Assembly: GCF_000225345.1 (NCBI RefSeq)
Contig: NC_015977.1
Coordinates: forward strand, 2,835,501-2,899,500
Source: Roseburia hominis A2-183
Lineage (GTDB): Bacteria > Bacillota > Clostridia > Lachnospirales > Lachnospiraceae
Length of the DNA: 64,000 nucleotides
Direction: 5' to 3'
A program made the translations under genes and the position numbers. The stretch's first letter is position 1; every line of letters starts with the position of its first letter. Under the pieces are notes generated by a model. That model searched no databases. It was not told where the DNA came from and saw only the letters and a program-made list of their open reading frames with translations. This document shows positions 43,905 to 52,797 of the stretch, in pieces.

Positions 43905-44443
43905 CGGCGGAAGTCCCCCCCCCCGAATTGGATATTTTTACCAGTATATTCAATGTATTTTTGTACAATTTGCTGTTCTCGTTCTTTAATATACTGCTCC
44001 ATAAAGTCATAATCAGGTGTGCCAGATTCATCAACAGGTAAAACAATTTTTTCTTTGTTTATTCGCACATCATTTATTTCACGGTTGAAACTATATTTTT
44101 CCTCAAGGCGCTGGACAATGGTTGCTATAAACAAATAGCTGTATTTATTTAATCTATCTGATTTCAATGATGTTACATGGTCACTTGCAATAAATTCATA
44201 GCTGTGATAAAAAGTCTTTCCAACACTGCCACTATTTGCCAAAGTTAGGCATTCCTTATACTTTCTTACTTTGTCATCATTCCCTATAAATGCGTCAACA
44301 CCATTATTTATTGCAGAAGATGATACATAAGGAGTCTTTCCCTGTATATGGTCAGCATTTTTTAATCTCTTGCCACGCTGAATATCTGGGAAAATATCAC
44401 GTAAGTAGAATTCATTCCATTCTCTATCATGCAACTCAAGCAT
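43901..44443 (-). CDS. Specificity subunit, first recognition half (hsdS part 1)
   Basis: A 180-residue protein with one target recognition domain (EWNEFYLRDIFPDIQRGKRL, then VSSSAINNGVDAFIGN) and a conserved helix MEQYIKEREQQIVQKY. In this sequence it reads through the run of ten Gs and stops eight codons after the tract begins, leaving a half-length S subunit. GGTGAT stands before ATG 44443, which overlaps the stop of the nuclease-methyltransferase gene by 8 bases. Half-length S proteins can sometimes dimerise to make a symmetric recognition unit. Confidence 0.82.
   Translation of the reverse strand: MLELHDREWNEFYLRDIFPDIQRGKRLKNADHIQGKTPYVSSSAINNGVDAFIGNDDKVRKYKECLTLANSGSVGKTFYHSYEFIASDHVTSLKSDRLNKYSYLFIATIVQRLEEKYSFNREINDVRINKEKIVLPVDESGTPDYDFMEQYIKEREQQIVQKYIEYTGKNIQFGGGDFRR
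43915..43924 (-). repeat. Homopolymer of ten Gs inside the specificity gene
   Basis: G10 on the coding strand (C10 on plus), at the junction of the two S-subunit halves. Present frame ends at TGA 43903-43901; 8 or 11 Gs would fuse the two halves; 9 Gs gives another early stop. A classical slipped-strand phase-variation site. Confidence 0.85.
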
Positions 44444-46367
44444 TATTATCACCGCCTTTCTGTTCAAACAGATACCCTTTACCATGTGTGACCATGTTAA
44501 ACTCAAATGTCAAATAGTCAGCAATACTGTTCATAAAATCGTCTTCTGTTGGTATTTCATCGTTATAGTAGTAGAAGGAATGTAACCATTCGTCCGTATC
44601 TTCAACAGTTGTTTCCACCATGAAACTTGATGGAAAATCCGCCACCTTGCCACGCCAACAATCAAGAAGATACTGCTGTTTATCTTTTGCACGTTCAGTT
44701 TCCACTAATCCCAAGTGCTTTTTGACTTCAAACCCATCATCTTCAAAATTGATGAATTTTGCAATCTTATCTGCCGGATGCGGTTCACCTGCTGTAAAAA
44801 CAGCGATACATGGAACAGTACCGACCCGATAGAATGTATCTTTATTTAAGCTGATAACACCCTCTAAAGTATGTTTTTTCAGAATATCCTGCTTGACGGC
44901 TTTATCTTCTTTTGTTTTTCCAATCATAGCGGACACAGGTACAATCACAGCTACACGCCCGCCTGTTGTAATTGAATTAAGCAAATGACGGATAAAACAC
45001 AATTCCGAAAGGTTTGCTGTGTCCTTGCCTTTTGCCTGTGAATACGGTGGATTCATAAAGCCTACTGTAATGCCACCCCCCTTTAACTGCAATTCACCAG
45101 GGTCTTGTGCCAGAAAATCTTCACAAATCAAGTTACTTTGACCGTCCCCACGCAAAATCATATTCGTTGTTGCAATCGAAAACATATCGTCACGAATTTC
45201 TATTCCATAAATTTGTTGTTGCTTGATGTGCTTGCGTTCTGCATCACTTTTTGCTAACCGTAGCATTTTATGCATTCCAGAAATCAAAAATCCACCCGTG
45301 CCGCAACACGGATCAAATATAACATCAGTCGGTTTTAAATCTACCAATTCACAGAACAATTCCGTGATATGACGAGGTGTAAGAACAACACCAAGTGCCT
45401 GACCATCACCTCCCGAGTAAGAAACAAATTCACCATAAAAACGTCCCAAATAATCTTCACGCCCATTTGATACAATCGCCTGAAAAATGTTGTTGTTAAT
45501 ATACTCTGCAAAATATTTCAGAGGTGTTTTATCTCCTAAATCCGCACGCTTTGTGTTTAACTGTGGTCTATCCTTTATCAACGTAAACTGATTCAAAACA
45601 CGCTGTTTTTTTACTTCTGGGGCAACTTTTGCACGTTGTAAATTTTTTTCAAGATATTGATACAGAATAGCACCGTCCGTGTTGCTCTCCAGTGTATCTC
45701 CCGTCAACTGATTTAAATTAAAACCGTATTCTTTTTCACGCAAGGCAAGAAGAATTGCTGATACCACAAGTGGCTTTTCATCTTCCCCAAGTCCACCATA
45801 ATTTCGCAGATATTCATGCAGTTCCTTTGCCTTTTTTAAAATATCTGCAAGTTCAATATCTTCCGGAGGTGTTTCTTCAAGCACAAGTCGTTTGTAATAT
45901 TCCACAATATGTGCCATTGAAAAGTTTTCAAAAGTTTGGACTTCCGGTAGCCATTTATATCCGTTCTTATCTACAAAAAGTGGCTGTAAAGTGTGATGTT
46001 TGCTATCACCAGCATTGCCAAACGCAAAGACCTTTTTGTAGGTTGTTTTCTGCAAAATGTGCTGTGCATAATGCAACGCACCATTAACAGCATAATCGGT
46101 TGTTGCCTGTACCGTCATAGAAATAGTGCCATCTGCTTCTTTTAAACAAAGATTCGCACGGTCCGCTTTATCTTCCATGACAAGGACAAAATCATCTACA
46201 ACCGCTATGTATTCTGGAAATCCTACCTTACCTGTTTGGTGTTTTGACGCTGTTTTCAGTGCTTCATTGATAGGTACAATGTTACTGCCCTGTGTATCTG
46301 CCTGAATGCCAGCTTCAACTAACAGATCGTGTATATATAAATCAAAATTTGCTTCTTTTTTAGCCAT
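44436..46367 (-). CDS. BcgI-like fused restriction nuclease and N6-adenine methyltransferase
   Basis: A 643-residue protein. Residues about 45-75 hold PE-x12-EDK (P51-E52, E65-K67), a PD-(D/E)xK nuclease pattern. A helical region follows, then a type I-style adenine methyltransferase with the SAM motif DPCCGTGGFL and catalytic NPPY. No separate R subunit is near. A fused R-M chain of this size with a following S gene is the organisation of the type IIB enzyme BcgI, which cuts on both sides of its site. ATG 46367 follows GGGAG. Alternative: type I HsdM with an extra domain. Confidence 0.78.
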   Translation of the reverse strand: MAKKEANFDLYIHDLLVEAGIQADTQGSNIVPINEALKTASKHQTGKVGFPEYIAVVDDFVLVMEDKADRANLCLKEADGTISMTVQATTDYAVNGALHYAQHILQKTTYKKVFAFGNAGDSKHHTLQPLFVDKNGYKWLPEVQTFENFSMAHIVEYYKRLVLEETPPEDIELADILKKAKELHEYLRNYGGLGEDEKPLVVSAILLALREKEYGFNLNQLTGDTLESNTDGAILYQYLEKNLQRAKVAPEVKKQRVLNQFTLIKDRPQLNTKRADLGDKTPLKYFAEYINNNIFQAIVSNGREDYLGRFYGEFVSYSGGDGQALGVVLTPRHITELFCELVDLKPTDVIFDPCCGTGGFLISGMHKMLRLAKSDAERKHIKQQQIYGIEIRDDMFSIATTNMILRGDGQSNLICEDFLAQDPGELQLKGGGITVGFMNPPYSQAKGKDTANLSELCFIRHLLNSITTGGRVAVIVPVSAMIGKTKEDKAVKQDILKKHTLEGVISLNKDTFYRVGTVPCIAVFTAGEPHPADKIAKFINFEDDGFEVKKHLGLVETERAKDKQQYLLDCWRGKVADFPSSFMVETTVEDTDEWLHSFYYYNDEIPTEDDFMNSIADYLTFEFNMVTHGKGYLFEQKGGDNNA

Positions 46368-46394
46368 AGTTCCGCTCCCTGACCTTCTATGTGT

Positions 46395-46413
46395 TTTGGG
46401 TGCAAAACCCAAA
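46395..46413. promoter_or_regulatory. Inverted repeat before the restriction-modification operon
   Basis: Perfect TTTGGGT / ACCCAAA with a 5-base gap, about 28 bases before the start codon. Could be an operator that delays expression, or a leader hairpin. Confidence 0.4.
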
Positions 46414-46790
46414 TATAAGAATATCATAAGTTGGCAAAAATCTCAATCTAGGCATTACGAAGAATCATGAACAAACCTTGTCTCATATCATTTACTTCCA
46501 TTCAATATCTTGTAGTGGATTCAATTAGCAAACAGTCCAGTACCAAAGTCAAATACCGGGCTGTTAATATATACTAAAAGCAACCAAAGTTCCATCAATC
46601 CATATCTTCTAATCAGATAAGATAGATATCATTCATATTAGTCTTATTACTTCAGTATCATTACCTTGTCCCTTGAACACTTCCATATCAGCAAAAAAGA
46701 CATCCCCTGACCTGTAAAATCTACAGTTCCGGAATGTCCTTTTCCCATACTTTACTATATTTTTAACACACGATGCTACTTATTCACAAT
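46414..46790. other. Intergenic region without a recognisable gene
   Basis: No protein or RNA gene seen. It holds the promoter area of the restriction operon (a TATATT on the minus strand after TTTTTG at 17-base spacing, near 46420-46450). It also holds a hairpin at 46693-46740 (GACATCCC / GGAATGTC) that, on the minus strand, is followed by a T run and could end transcription of the methyltransferase remnant. Confidence 0.5.
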
Positions 46791-47174
46791 CTATATGATT
46801 CCAAAATGTCTAAATGCCTGCATAATCGCATCTTCCTTCTCCGGTGTGCACTGTGGCTGTCTGGCATTCTCTGATTTAGCCAGATTGAAGTTCTCACTGA
46901 CATCCAGTCCGCATTTCTTCTTAATCTGTGCAATATACAGCGAAGAAACCTTAAGTCCAGTCTGTTCCAATACATATGCCTTTATCTGCTCATAAGTTGC
47001 TTTTCCCTTAAATTCAGCTAGATCCATATCCTCCAGAGAGAAGTCCACCTTCACTTTCCTGCTGTCGACCATTCTCCGTTCCACTTCGGTCCGCGCTGAG
47101 CAAAGGTCCACCGGACCTTTGCTCAGCGCCCTTGGAAAGTAAGGCAACCGTCTCCACATGCCATGAGTGTGCAA
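46791..47174 (-). pseudogene. C-terminal remnant of an RlmD-like 23S rRNA (uracil) methyltransferase
   Basis: The last ~95 codons (KVKVDFSLEDMDL, KATYEQIKAYVLEQTGLKVS, SLYIAQIKKKCGLDV) match the C-terminal extension of RlmD-like methyltransferases as annotated in Lachnospiraceae. Just upstream, in another frame, the conserved HSWHVETVALLSK of the catalytic domain is visible, so the reading frame is broken around a 37-bp palindrome. The rest of the enzyme is not present. It is a leftover fragment; no start site is evident. Confidence 0.6.
47093..47129. repeat. 37-bp palindrome in the methyltransferase remnant
   Basis: Seventeen-base perfect arms (GCGCTGAGCAAAGGTCC) around ACC. It separates the two frames of the methyltransferase remnant and may be a small mobile palindrome. 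Confidence 0.7.
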
Positions 47175-47566
47175 TAAAGATGCACATCCCCTGGCTTTTC
47201 GTTAAGCCTTGGATTCAAAAATGATGCAACGGTCCTCTATCGGACCTGCAAAAATAAGCATGATGCACCACTTTGCATCTGCCATAGAAAAAGATTAGAT
47301 TTGTTTTGAGATACAGGTCTGACTGACCTGCGTGTGATTTGTGTTCTGCTCTTTCTCTATGGTTCACTTATCCGTGGATAACTTCTAGGATATTGTACCA
47401 TAGATTGTTTATTTCGGAAATTACTTTCCTCTAAAAATGGGCAGAAGAAAACCTCCAAATCTTTGTGGACTTGGAGGCTTGATTCTACTCATTTTGATAA
47501 AGTAACAAAATCATTTATCTACTTTATAACATTTTGCATACAGTCTTACACCATGTATGAACTAAA
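47175..47566. other. Intergenic region, no gene recognised
   Basis: About 390 bases with no credible coding frame. A short hairpin CCTCCAA / TTGGAGG is near 47453-47477. The sequence probably contains decayed mobile-element DNA; nothing further can be supported. Confidence 0.4.
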
Positions 47567-48628
47567 TTATTCAGGATAAACCGTTTTCGCCAAATCGCTA
47601 AAATACTTTCTTACACGTGCTTTTTCTTCCGAAGTATTATTATAATTTAAATTTTCTACAGCGATAACCTTCCTAAAAACTCTTCTAACATAATCATCGA
47701 TATCTGTCGATAATTTCACCAAATTTTCCCTATTGTTTTCTTGCAAATATTTCAAATTATCTCCATGAGAGCCATCCGAACGTACCCCATAGGCATCTCT
47801 CATATTTTCCCTAATTCTTTCTTGTTCCTCACTATCTTTCCCTATGTATGCAGCAGTAATATTGGATATATTCTTCTTATGTTCTTTCTTTATGGCATAT
47901 ATACATTCCAAAACAGAACAATACTTATCTATTTTACTCGATAAGACTCCTGTTCTACGAGCTTCTTGTAATATTATCAAAGCTCTTGCAAAACTTTTTC
48001 CCTCCGTACTTATTGCTTTATCGATATTCCATACCTGTGTTCCTACGCTATATGTATTTTCAACTCGCCCCATTGCGGACTCATCTGGCAATAAACAACG
48101 ATATACTTCATACATTCTATCAATTGCTTCTGCCATTTCAACATCTGTTAGGCATATTTCTGATATCGTCCCATTACTCATAGTTATGGGCATATCTCTT
48201 GTATCTTGTGAATTATATCCATTAAGCATATTAATCCAATAAATAAAATTAGCCATAACGCAAGAATCCTTTACAAACCAACATCCCAAAGAAAATGCCT
48301 GCGCAAAATTATTTAAATGTATTAACTTCATACCATATGTCATATCGAGTTCTTCTTTGGTACTTTCAAATTCTTTTTCTTGTGTAGGGATTAAAAAAAC
48401 CATCATTGGCTTCCTTAATATAGCATTATACATATTTTCACCTATTTGATTTTTCAAACCTGATTTTTTTATCAAAACCATTATATCCTTTTGGTTAACC
48501 AAAAACTGACCATTTGCACCAACAATCATTCCATCCATATTTATATCCTTCTTAATATTTTCAGGAATAAACTCAAAACTTTTGCTACCAATATCCAAAT
48601 TATCCAATCTATTAATCAAAAAGTTCAT
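47567..48628 (-). CDS. HEPN-domain protein, likely defence RNase
   Basis: A 353-residue cytoplasmic protein. The N-terminal 200 residues are not recognised. The C-terminal half is helical and ends in a HEPN-like domain with the R-x4-H motif RSDGSH (R283, H288) preceded by a helix of the type seen in ApeA-like HEPN proteins (SKIDKYCSVLECIYAI). That motif is the RNase active site in many abortive-infection and toxin proteins. GAGAGGA precedes the ATG. It lies 71 bases after the HNH gene on the same strand. Confidence 0.7.
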   Translation of the reverse strand: MNFLINRLDNLDIGSKSFEFIPENIKKDINMDGMIVGANGQFLVNQKDIMVLIKKSGLKNQIGENMYNAILRKPMMVFLIPTQEKEFESTKEELDMTYGMKLIHLNNFAQAFSLGCWFVKDSCVMANFIYWINMLNGYNSQDTRDMPITMSNGTISEICLTDVEMAEAIDRMYEVYRCLLPDESAMGRVENTYSVGTQVWNIDKAISTEGKSFARALIILQEARRTGVLSSKIDKYCSVLECIYAIKKEHKKNISNITAAYIGKDSEEQERIRENMRDAYGVRSDGSHGDNLKYLQENNRENLVKLSTDIDDYVRRVFRKVIAVENLNYNNTSEEKARVRKYFSDLAKTVYPE

Positions 48629-48699
48629 ATTATTTCCTCTCTCGTATCCTAAGCCTATCCATTATCCCTTATTTTCATGATGTAATCTAGCCGTATAAT

Positions 48700-49515
48700 T
48701 TACCATCTATACTTATTTCGTGGAAAACGCAATCCTGACATCCCCATGTCCTCACAAATCGAGGATAAAATTTTCAGTATTTCTTCACGAGTAGAATCAA
48801 ACCACTCTCCTAGTTGCCTGTCACTAAAGCAATACATTACCTCTCCTTCACCATAGGTAGAATAAGCCCCTGCTGCCTTAGCTATTTTTAATCGTCTTCG
48901 TAATGCAGATAACATATCTCCAATTACATTAAGTTTTTCACGCCACTCATCATTACTAATGGCTGATTTCCCCTCTGATTTTCTTAAAATATTTCCGTCT
49001 CTAGTTCTAAGAATACCTGTATTTAAGGCAATTATTGTATCCTCAATTGCTTTATCAAAATCTTCCATTCTTCCTTCCTGACAAATTGGATCTCTAAATG
49101 CCGGGCGGTCAAAACAACATACAAGAAACTTAATAATTTCTCTGTCTGTTGTATATCCACCTTCTGTCCCTGTCTCTAATTCAAGTACAGCCATTTGTTC
49201 TGATATTTCTTTCCATTTTTTAAGTTTATCTACCGAGTATCGTTGTACATCTGAATCAATCAATTTTGAACATGACTGGCACAACCATATTCCATTCTCG
49301 TATGATCTTCTTTCTTGGGAAGTCATATTATTGTCATATCTGGGACCGCCCTTAGCTGCCGCTGTAATATGAGCTGCTACCCCAATATTAATCACATCTG
49401 TCGATTCTGTTCCTGCACCTCGTGTCGTTCTTCTGCATCCCGGATTACTACATTTCCATCCAACTCGATTTGCCAATAAGTTTATTGTTGATTGTTTAAA
49501 ATCATCTCTCATCAT
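48700..49515 (-). CDS. HNH endonuclease-like protein
   Basis: A 271-residue protein with an N-terminal HNH nuclease: zinc pair C22/C27 (CSNPGC), His49 in AAHITAAAKGG, Asn74 in SYENGIWLC and zinc pair C79/C82. The spacing fits HNH domains of the restriction/defence type (VAAHI...NGIWLCQSCSKLID). The C-terminal ~170 residues are of unknown family and may sense a trigger. GAAGGA precedes ATG 49515. It probably shares an operon with the HEPN gene downstream; together they could be a two-nuclease defence module (inference). Confidence 0.75.
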   Translation of the reverse strand: MMRDDFKQSTINLLANRVGWKCSNPGCRRTTRGAGTESTDVINIGVAAHITAAAKGGPRYDNNMTSQERRSYENGIWLCQSCSKLIDSDVQRYSVDKLKKWKEISEQMAVLELETGTEGGYTTDREIIKFLVCCFDRPAFRDPICQEGRMEDFDKAIEDTIIALNTGILRTRDGNILRKSEGKSAISNDEWREKLNVIGDMLSALRRRLKIAKAAGAYSTYGEGEVMYCFSDRQLGEWFDSTREEILKILSSICEDMGMSGLRFPRNKYRW

Positions 49516-49656
49516 ATCATTCCTTCCAACCATTTTATTTCTAGGAAATCTATGTTCATGACTTCTTTTTTCGTTTTCTTTTACTTCTAAATGTTTTAAT
49601 TAGGAACATTGATTTCTCTAATATTTCCATACTGATACATCTCTGTTTATCCGGCT

Positions 49657-50715
49657 TTACTCTCCTGTAATAGCTTTCAACGACTTCTCAATCTCCTCTA
49701 TCGAAGGAAGTGAGCTTTCAATTTCCTTCGGAAGAACTTTTGACAACTGATATTCAGAAATCCCTATCGGTACACTACTAGCTTCCAGTGAATATTCAGC
49801 AACCACATTGTCCTTTGTTTTACAGATAATCAATCCTATTGTTGGATTATCCATCTCTGTTTTTAATTGATGATTTACTGCAACAACATAAGTTCCGATC
49901 TGGCTGGTATAAGATGCATCAAACTCGCCTACTTTTAAATCAATGACAACATAACACCTCAATTTCATATGGTAAAACAGAAGATCCATTGCCATTTCTT
50001 TTTGACCAATCATAATCGGTTGCTGTCTACCGATATACGCAAACCCTTGTCCTAATTCCAACAAAAATTTTGTTATATTATTTGTCAATGCATCCTCAAG
50101 TTCTTTTTCTCGGTATCCCTCTGTTAATGTCAGAAAATCAAAGTTATATGGGTCTTTGATTACTTCTTTCGCCAAATCACTTTGCAAAGCCGGAAGCTGT
50201 CTGTCAAAATTTGTTATTGCTTTTCCCTGTGACTTATAAAGATTCACATCCAGAAAATTAAGCAGCATTGCTCTGCTCCAACCATTTTCTAATGTTTTGT
50301 GTACATAAAATAATGCTTCTGTTACATTTTCGCATTTTGTCATTATTAGAATATGGTGTCCCCAAGGTATTGAACATATTTTTTCCAAATCGTCAACAAC
50401 CTGTTGACGATTTTCATTATCACTTTTGTAAAATTCAAAAAAGCGTTTCATGTACTTCAAGTTTGTCACCGAAAAACCACTTACACTTGGAAATTCCTCT
50501 TTTAAAGACTGGCTCATTGTCTTATAGAAACCCGTTCCCCAAATTGCATCTGCATGCTTATCCGAAATTTCTTTTCCAATATGCCAATACATTCTTATCA
50601 TTTCTGTGTTTACTTGAACTGCCGCTTTTAATTGGCTGACATGAACCAGTTCCTTTATCTCACAAATCCATTTCTGATAATTCTCATCATTTATAATTTT
50701 TAATTCATTTGACAT
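49657..50715 (-). CDS. DUF1016 (YhcG-type) PD-(D/E)xK nuclease
   Basis: A 352-residue protein. Residues about 15-170 are the DUF1016 N-terminal helical domain (WHIGKEISDK, GFSVTNLKYMKRFFEFY, IPWGHHILIM). Residues 180-330 are a nuclease domain with D244 (MDLLFYH), D259-L-K261 (VVIDLKVGEF) forming a PD-(D/E)xK-type site. Members occur in defence and mobile islands, and YhcG of E. coli is a related nuclease. Biological target unknown. The next gene upstream ends 25 bases before it. Confidence 0.88.
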   Translation of the reverse strand: MSNELKIINDENYQKWICEIKELVHVSQLKAAVQVNTEMIRMYWHIGKEISDKHADAIWGTGFYKTMSQSLKEEFPSVSGFSVTNLKYMKRFFEFYKSDNENRQQVVDDLEKICSIPWGHHILIMTKCENVTEALFYVHKTLENGWSRAMLLNFLDVNLYKSQGKAITNFDRQLPALQSDLAKEVIKDPYNFDFLTLTEGYREKELEDALTNNITKFLLELGQGFAYIGRQQPIMIGQKEMAMDLLFYHMKLRCYVVIDLKVGEFDASYTSQIGTYVVAVNHQLKTEMDNPTIGLIICKTKDNVVAEYSLEASSVPIGISEYQLSKVLPKEIESSLPSIEEIEKSLKAITGE

Positions 50716-50740
50716 AATATCATAGCCCCTTTTCAGCGTA

Positions 50741-51541
50741 TTATATTAATAATCTCTTTTTCAAACCAAACACTTTACTATCCTCATCAAATTCCATTTG
50801 ATATGCTTTGCATACATCAATACTCTTAGCCACTTCAACAAGCTCTTTTCTATATTCTTCTTTACAATTAAGACCTATGTAAATTTTGGAAGGAATTGCC
50901 GGAAAATCATCTCGATGACAAATAATTCTATACTCTCTTTCATGCTCCCAACTTTTATGTTTTGCTGCAAGAGATAAAATCAACATCTGCAAATAGACAT
51001 TTGCATCCGCTGATGTATCTGTATACTCTCTGCCTTCCTCTTTCATTTTCATATATTCATATAATAAATTTGTAGTAATAGCATTTGCAGATACTCTTTC
51101 TGGCTCATAAGTTACAGGAAAAATATATTTCTTCTGCATATCACATAGCAGATATTCAACACAAAAACCCTGATGATTGTTTGCATAATAAGCCCACATT
51201 GGCATATTATTTTCATCAGTATTACTCAAGCAAGTGTATCGGAATCCATTCGCCACAGAAGTATAGTAATCTACTACCATCTCTTTATCCCAACCACTCT
51301 TTTCCAGTTTATCTTTATCAAACTTAAAAAATTTTCCCTCAAATGGATCATTAAATCCGGAAGCTGTACTTAAAAATATTCTTTGCTCTTTTAGATATTG
51401 TAATTTTGATTTATTAACAGTTACGTTATCATTCAAGCTATAATACTTTACTAATCTTGTTGGAACTTGAGTTGCCTTATACTCAACAGCCTCTTGAAAT
51501 TTTCCCTGTCTGTATAATTCAATATATCTATCATAATCCAT
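50741..51541 (-). CDS. DUF2971 protein
   Basis: A 266-residue protein of the DUF2971 family: KYYSLNDNVT start, FLSTASGFNDPFEG, then YTCLSNTDENNMPMWAYYAN, GFCVEY, and late KHKSWEHEREYRI. These are the conserved blocks of the family. The first 35 residues form an extra helical segment. Its function is not established; genes of this family are frequent in defence islands. A GGGGGA site lies at the end of the upstream gene, 3 bases before its ATG, so the two are coupled. Confidence 0.88.
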   Translation of the reverse strand: MDYDRYIELYRQGKFQEAVEYKATQVPTRLVKYYSLNDNVTVNKSKLQYLKEQRIFLSTASGFNDPFEGKFFKFDKDKLEKSGWDKEMVVDYYTSVANGFRYTCLSNTDENNMPMWAYYANNHQGFCVEYLLCDMQKKYIFPVTYEPERVSANAITTNLLYEYMKMKEEGREYTDTSADANVYLQMLILSLAAKHKSWEHEREYRIICHRDDFPAIPSKIYIGLNCKEEYRKELVEVAKSIDVCKAYQMEFDEDSKVFGLKKRLLI

Positions 51542-51544
51542 ACC

Positions 51545-52327
51545 CTATTCCCCCTCAATGTATTCTTTCATTAATTCAATAATAAAATCAGCAGCTGTTG
51601 GTGTATAATTCGGAGAAACACAGAAGGTTAAATAATCAAACTCTCCATTGTAACTGATATTCTCAGCACACCTTACAATTTCAAAATCCACCTCTGGTTC
51701 ACGCTTTGCTGTTGCATAATACCTTTCTGTATTTGACGCAATCTCTATCGCTTTCATCTCTTCATTATGAACCAACTGAATTTTATCATTTGGTTCCATC
51801 CCATCTTTCAAAATCATCCACACATAATCATTTCCTATGTCTGCAGGATTACACACATAAACAAGTTTTTTAATCCATCTGAACGCCAGTGCAAATAACA
51901 AATAATCTCCTATTCTTGGCTCATAATACTTTTCAAACATGTTACCATAATTTTCTATTTTTGTTCTTTCTTCTACTGGCACTGTAATCAAAGAGTCAAT
52001 AATAAATGTCCAAGAAGGATATCCCAAACCCAAATCAGCATGTGAATCAATATGTACTACTTCAAAAGGTATCGACAATCTCTCTTCTTGTATTAACTTT
52101 CTCCAATAATATAATGCCTCATTATGGTGGGTGACTATTTTCCCCTTAATTTTTGTTTCTTTAGAAAGCCCCAGTTTATTTTCCAAAAAATCAATCACTT
52201 CATCTTTGCTCCATACTTGATAATCTTCATCTGGTAATCTATCTGTATTGTTTTCCGATATTATAATAGGGATTTCCTTTAAGAAATAGTCCATATCTAT
52301 ATCCACTATTCTCATATTATTCTTCAT
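51545..52327 (-). CDS. UPF0489 family protein
   Basis: A 260-residue protein of the UPF0489 family. The fold resembles arginase/deacetylase: IVDIDMDYF near the start, THHNEALYYWRKL and VVHIDSHADLGLG supply likely metal-binding His/Asp residues. Function unknown. It precedes the DUF2971 gene by 3 bases, so the pair is likely to act together. Ribosome-binding site is weak (GTAGGTATTG). Confidence 0.8.
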   Translation of the reverse strand: MKNNMRIVDIDMDYFLKEIPIIISENNTDRLPDEDYQVWSKDEVIDFLENKLGLSKETKIKGKIVTHHNEALYYWRKLIQEERLSIPFEVVHIDSHADLGLGYPSWTFIIDSLITVPVEERTKIENYGNMFEKYYEPRIGDYLLFALAFRWIKKLVYVCNPADIGNDYVWMILKDGMEPNDKIQLVHNEEMKAIEIASNTERYYATAKREPEVDFEIVRCAENISYNGEFDYLTFCVSPNYTPTAADFIIELMKEYIEGE

Positions 52328-52496
52328 TCTATTTCAATACCTACGCTTAGCATAATTATCAAATTTATTGTATCAATATCAGCATTAAGTTACAATTCAC
52401 TTTTCCCATCATTTACTTATGCCAACAATAAAACGCCCGAACTGCTGTGGTCAAGCATTTTTGTAACACTTGTGGCTAAAAAATATCTTGCTCCAG

Positions 52497-52757
52497 CTAC
52501 GCCACCCTTGCTTCATGTGGAGTAGCGTAACCATTATAACTATGCGGGCGCACATAATTGTATTCAACATATGAAAAATCATCTACCGTTTGATAGAGGG
52601 CTTCCTCTGTCTCAAATTCATACAGGTTGGTGCACTCATTTTTCAATGTATTAAAATAACGTTCCATCGGAGCATTATCATAAGGGTATCCCGCTTTGCT
52701 CATACTTTGTGTGATATTCATGGACTCACAAAACTCGGTAAATGCCTTAGATGGGAT
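52497..52757 (-). pseudogene. IS3-family transposase (orfB) C-terminal fragment
   Basis: About 87 codons encode the end of an rve integrase domain: SKAFTEFCESMNITQSM, SKAGYPYDNAPMERYFNTLK, then YNYVRPHSYNGYATPHEA. The family Glu of the DDE triad is in the MERYFNTLKNE helix. The first two acidic residues and the rest of the element are missing, so this is a relic, not a mobile copy. Confidence 0.85.
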
Positions 52758-52770
52758 AGACGAAAAGAAA

Positions 52771-52797
52771 CGGCGGCTCTGAAAATCAAAGCCGCCG
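52771..52797 (-). terminator. Hairpin downstream of the secreted-protein gene
   Basis: CGGCGGCT / AGCCGCCG stem; a second stem ACGACGGC / GCCGTCGT follows at 52832-52856. Either could end transcription of the two-component operon on the minus strand, but T runs are short. Confidence 0.5.

Noticed and set aside
43395..46367. Conventional type I system with missing hsdR
   Set aside because: The methyltransferase polypeptide has its own PD-(D/E)xK-like pattern, and no R gene is near, so a BcgI-like arrangement fits better; type I cannot be ruled out entirely.
52497..52757. Active IS3 element
   Set aside because: Only the C-terminal end of the transposase is left and no terminal repeats are seen.
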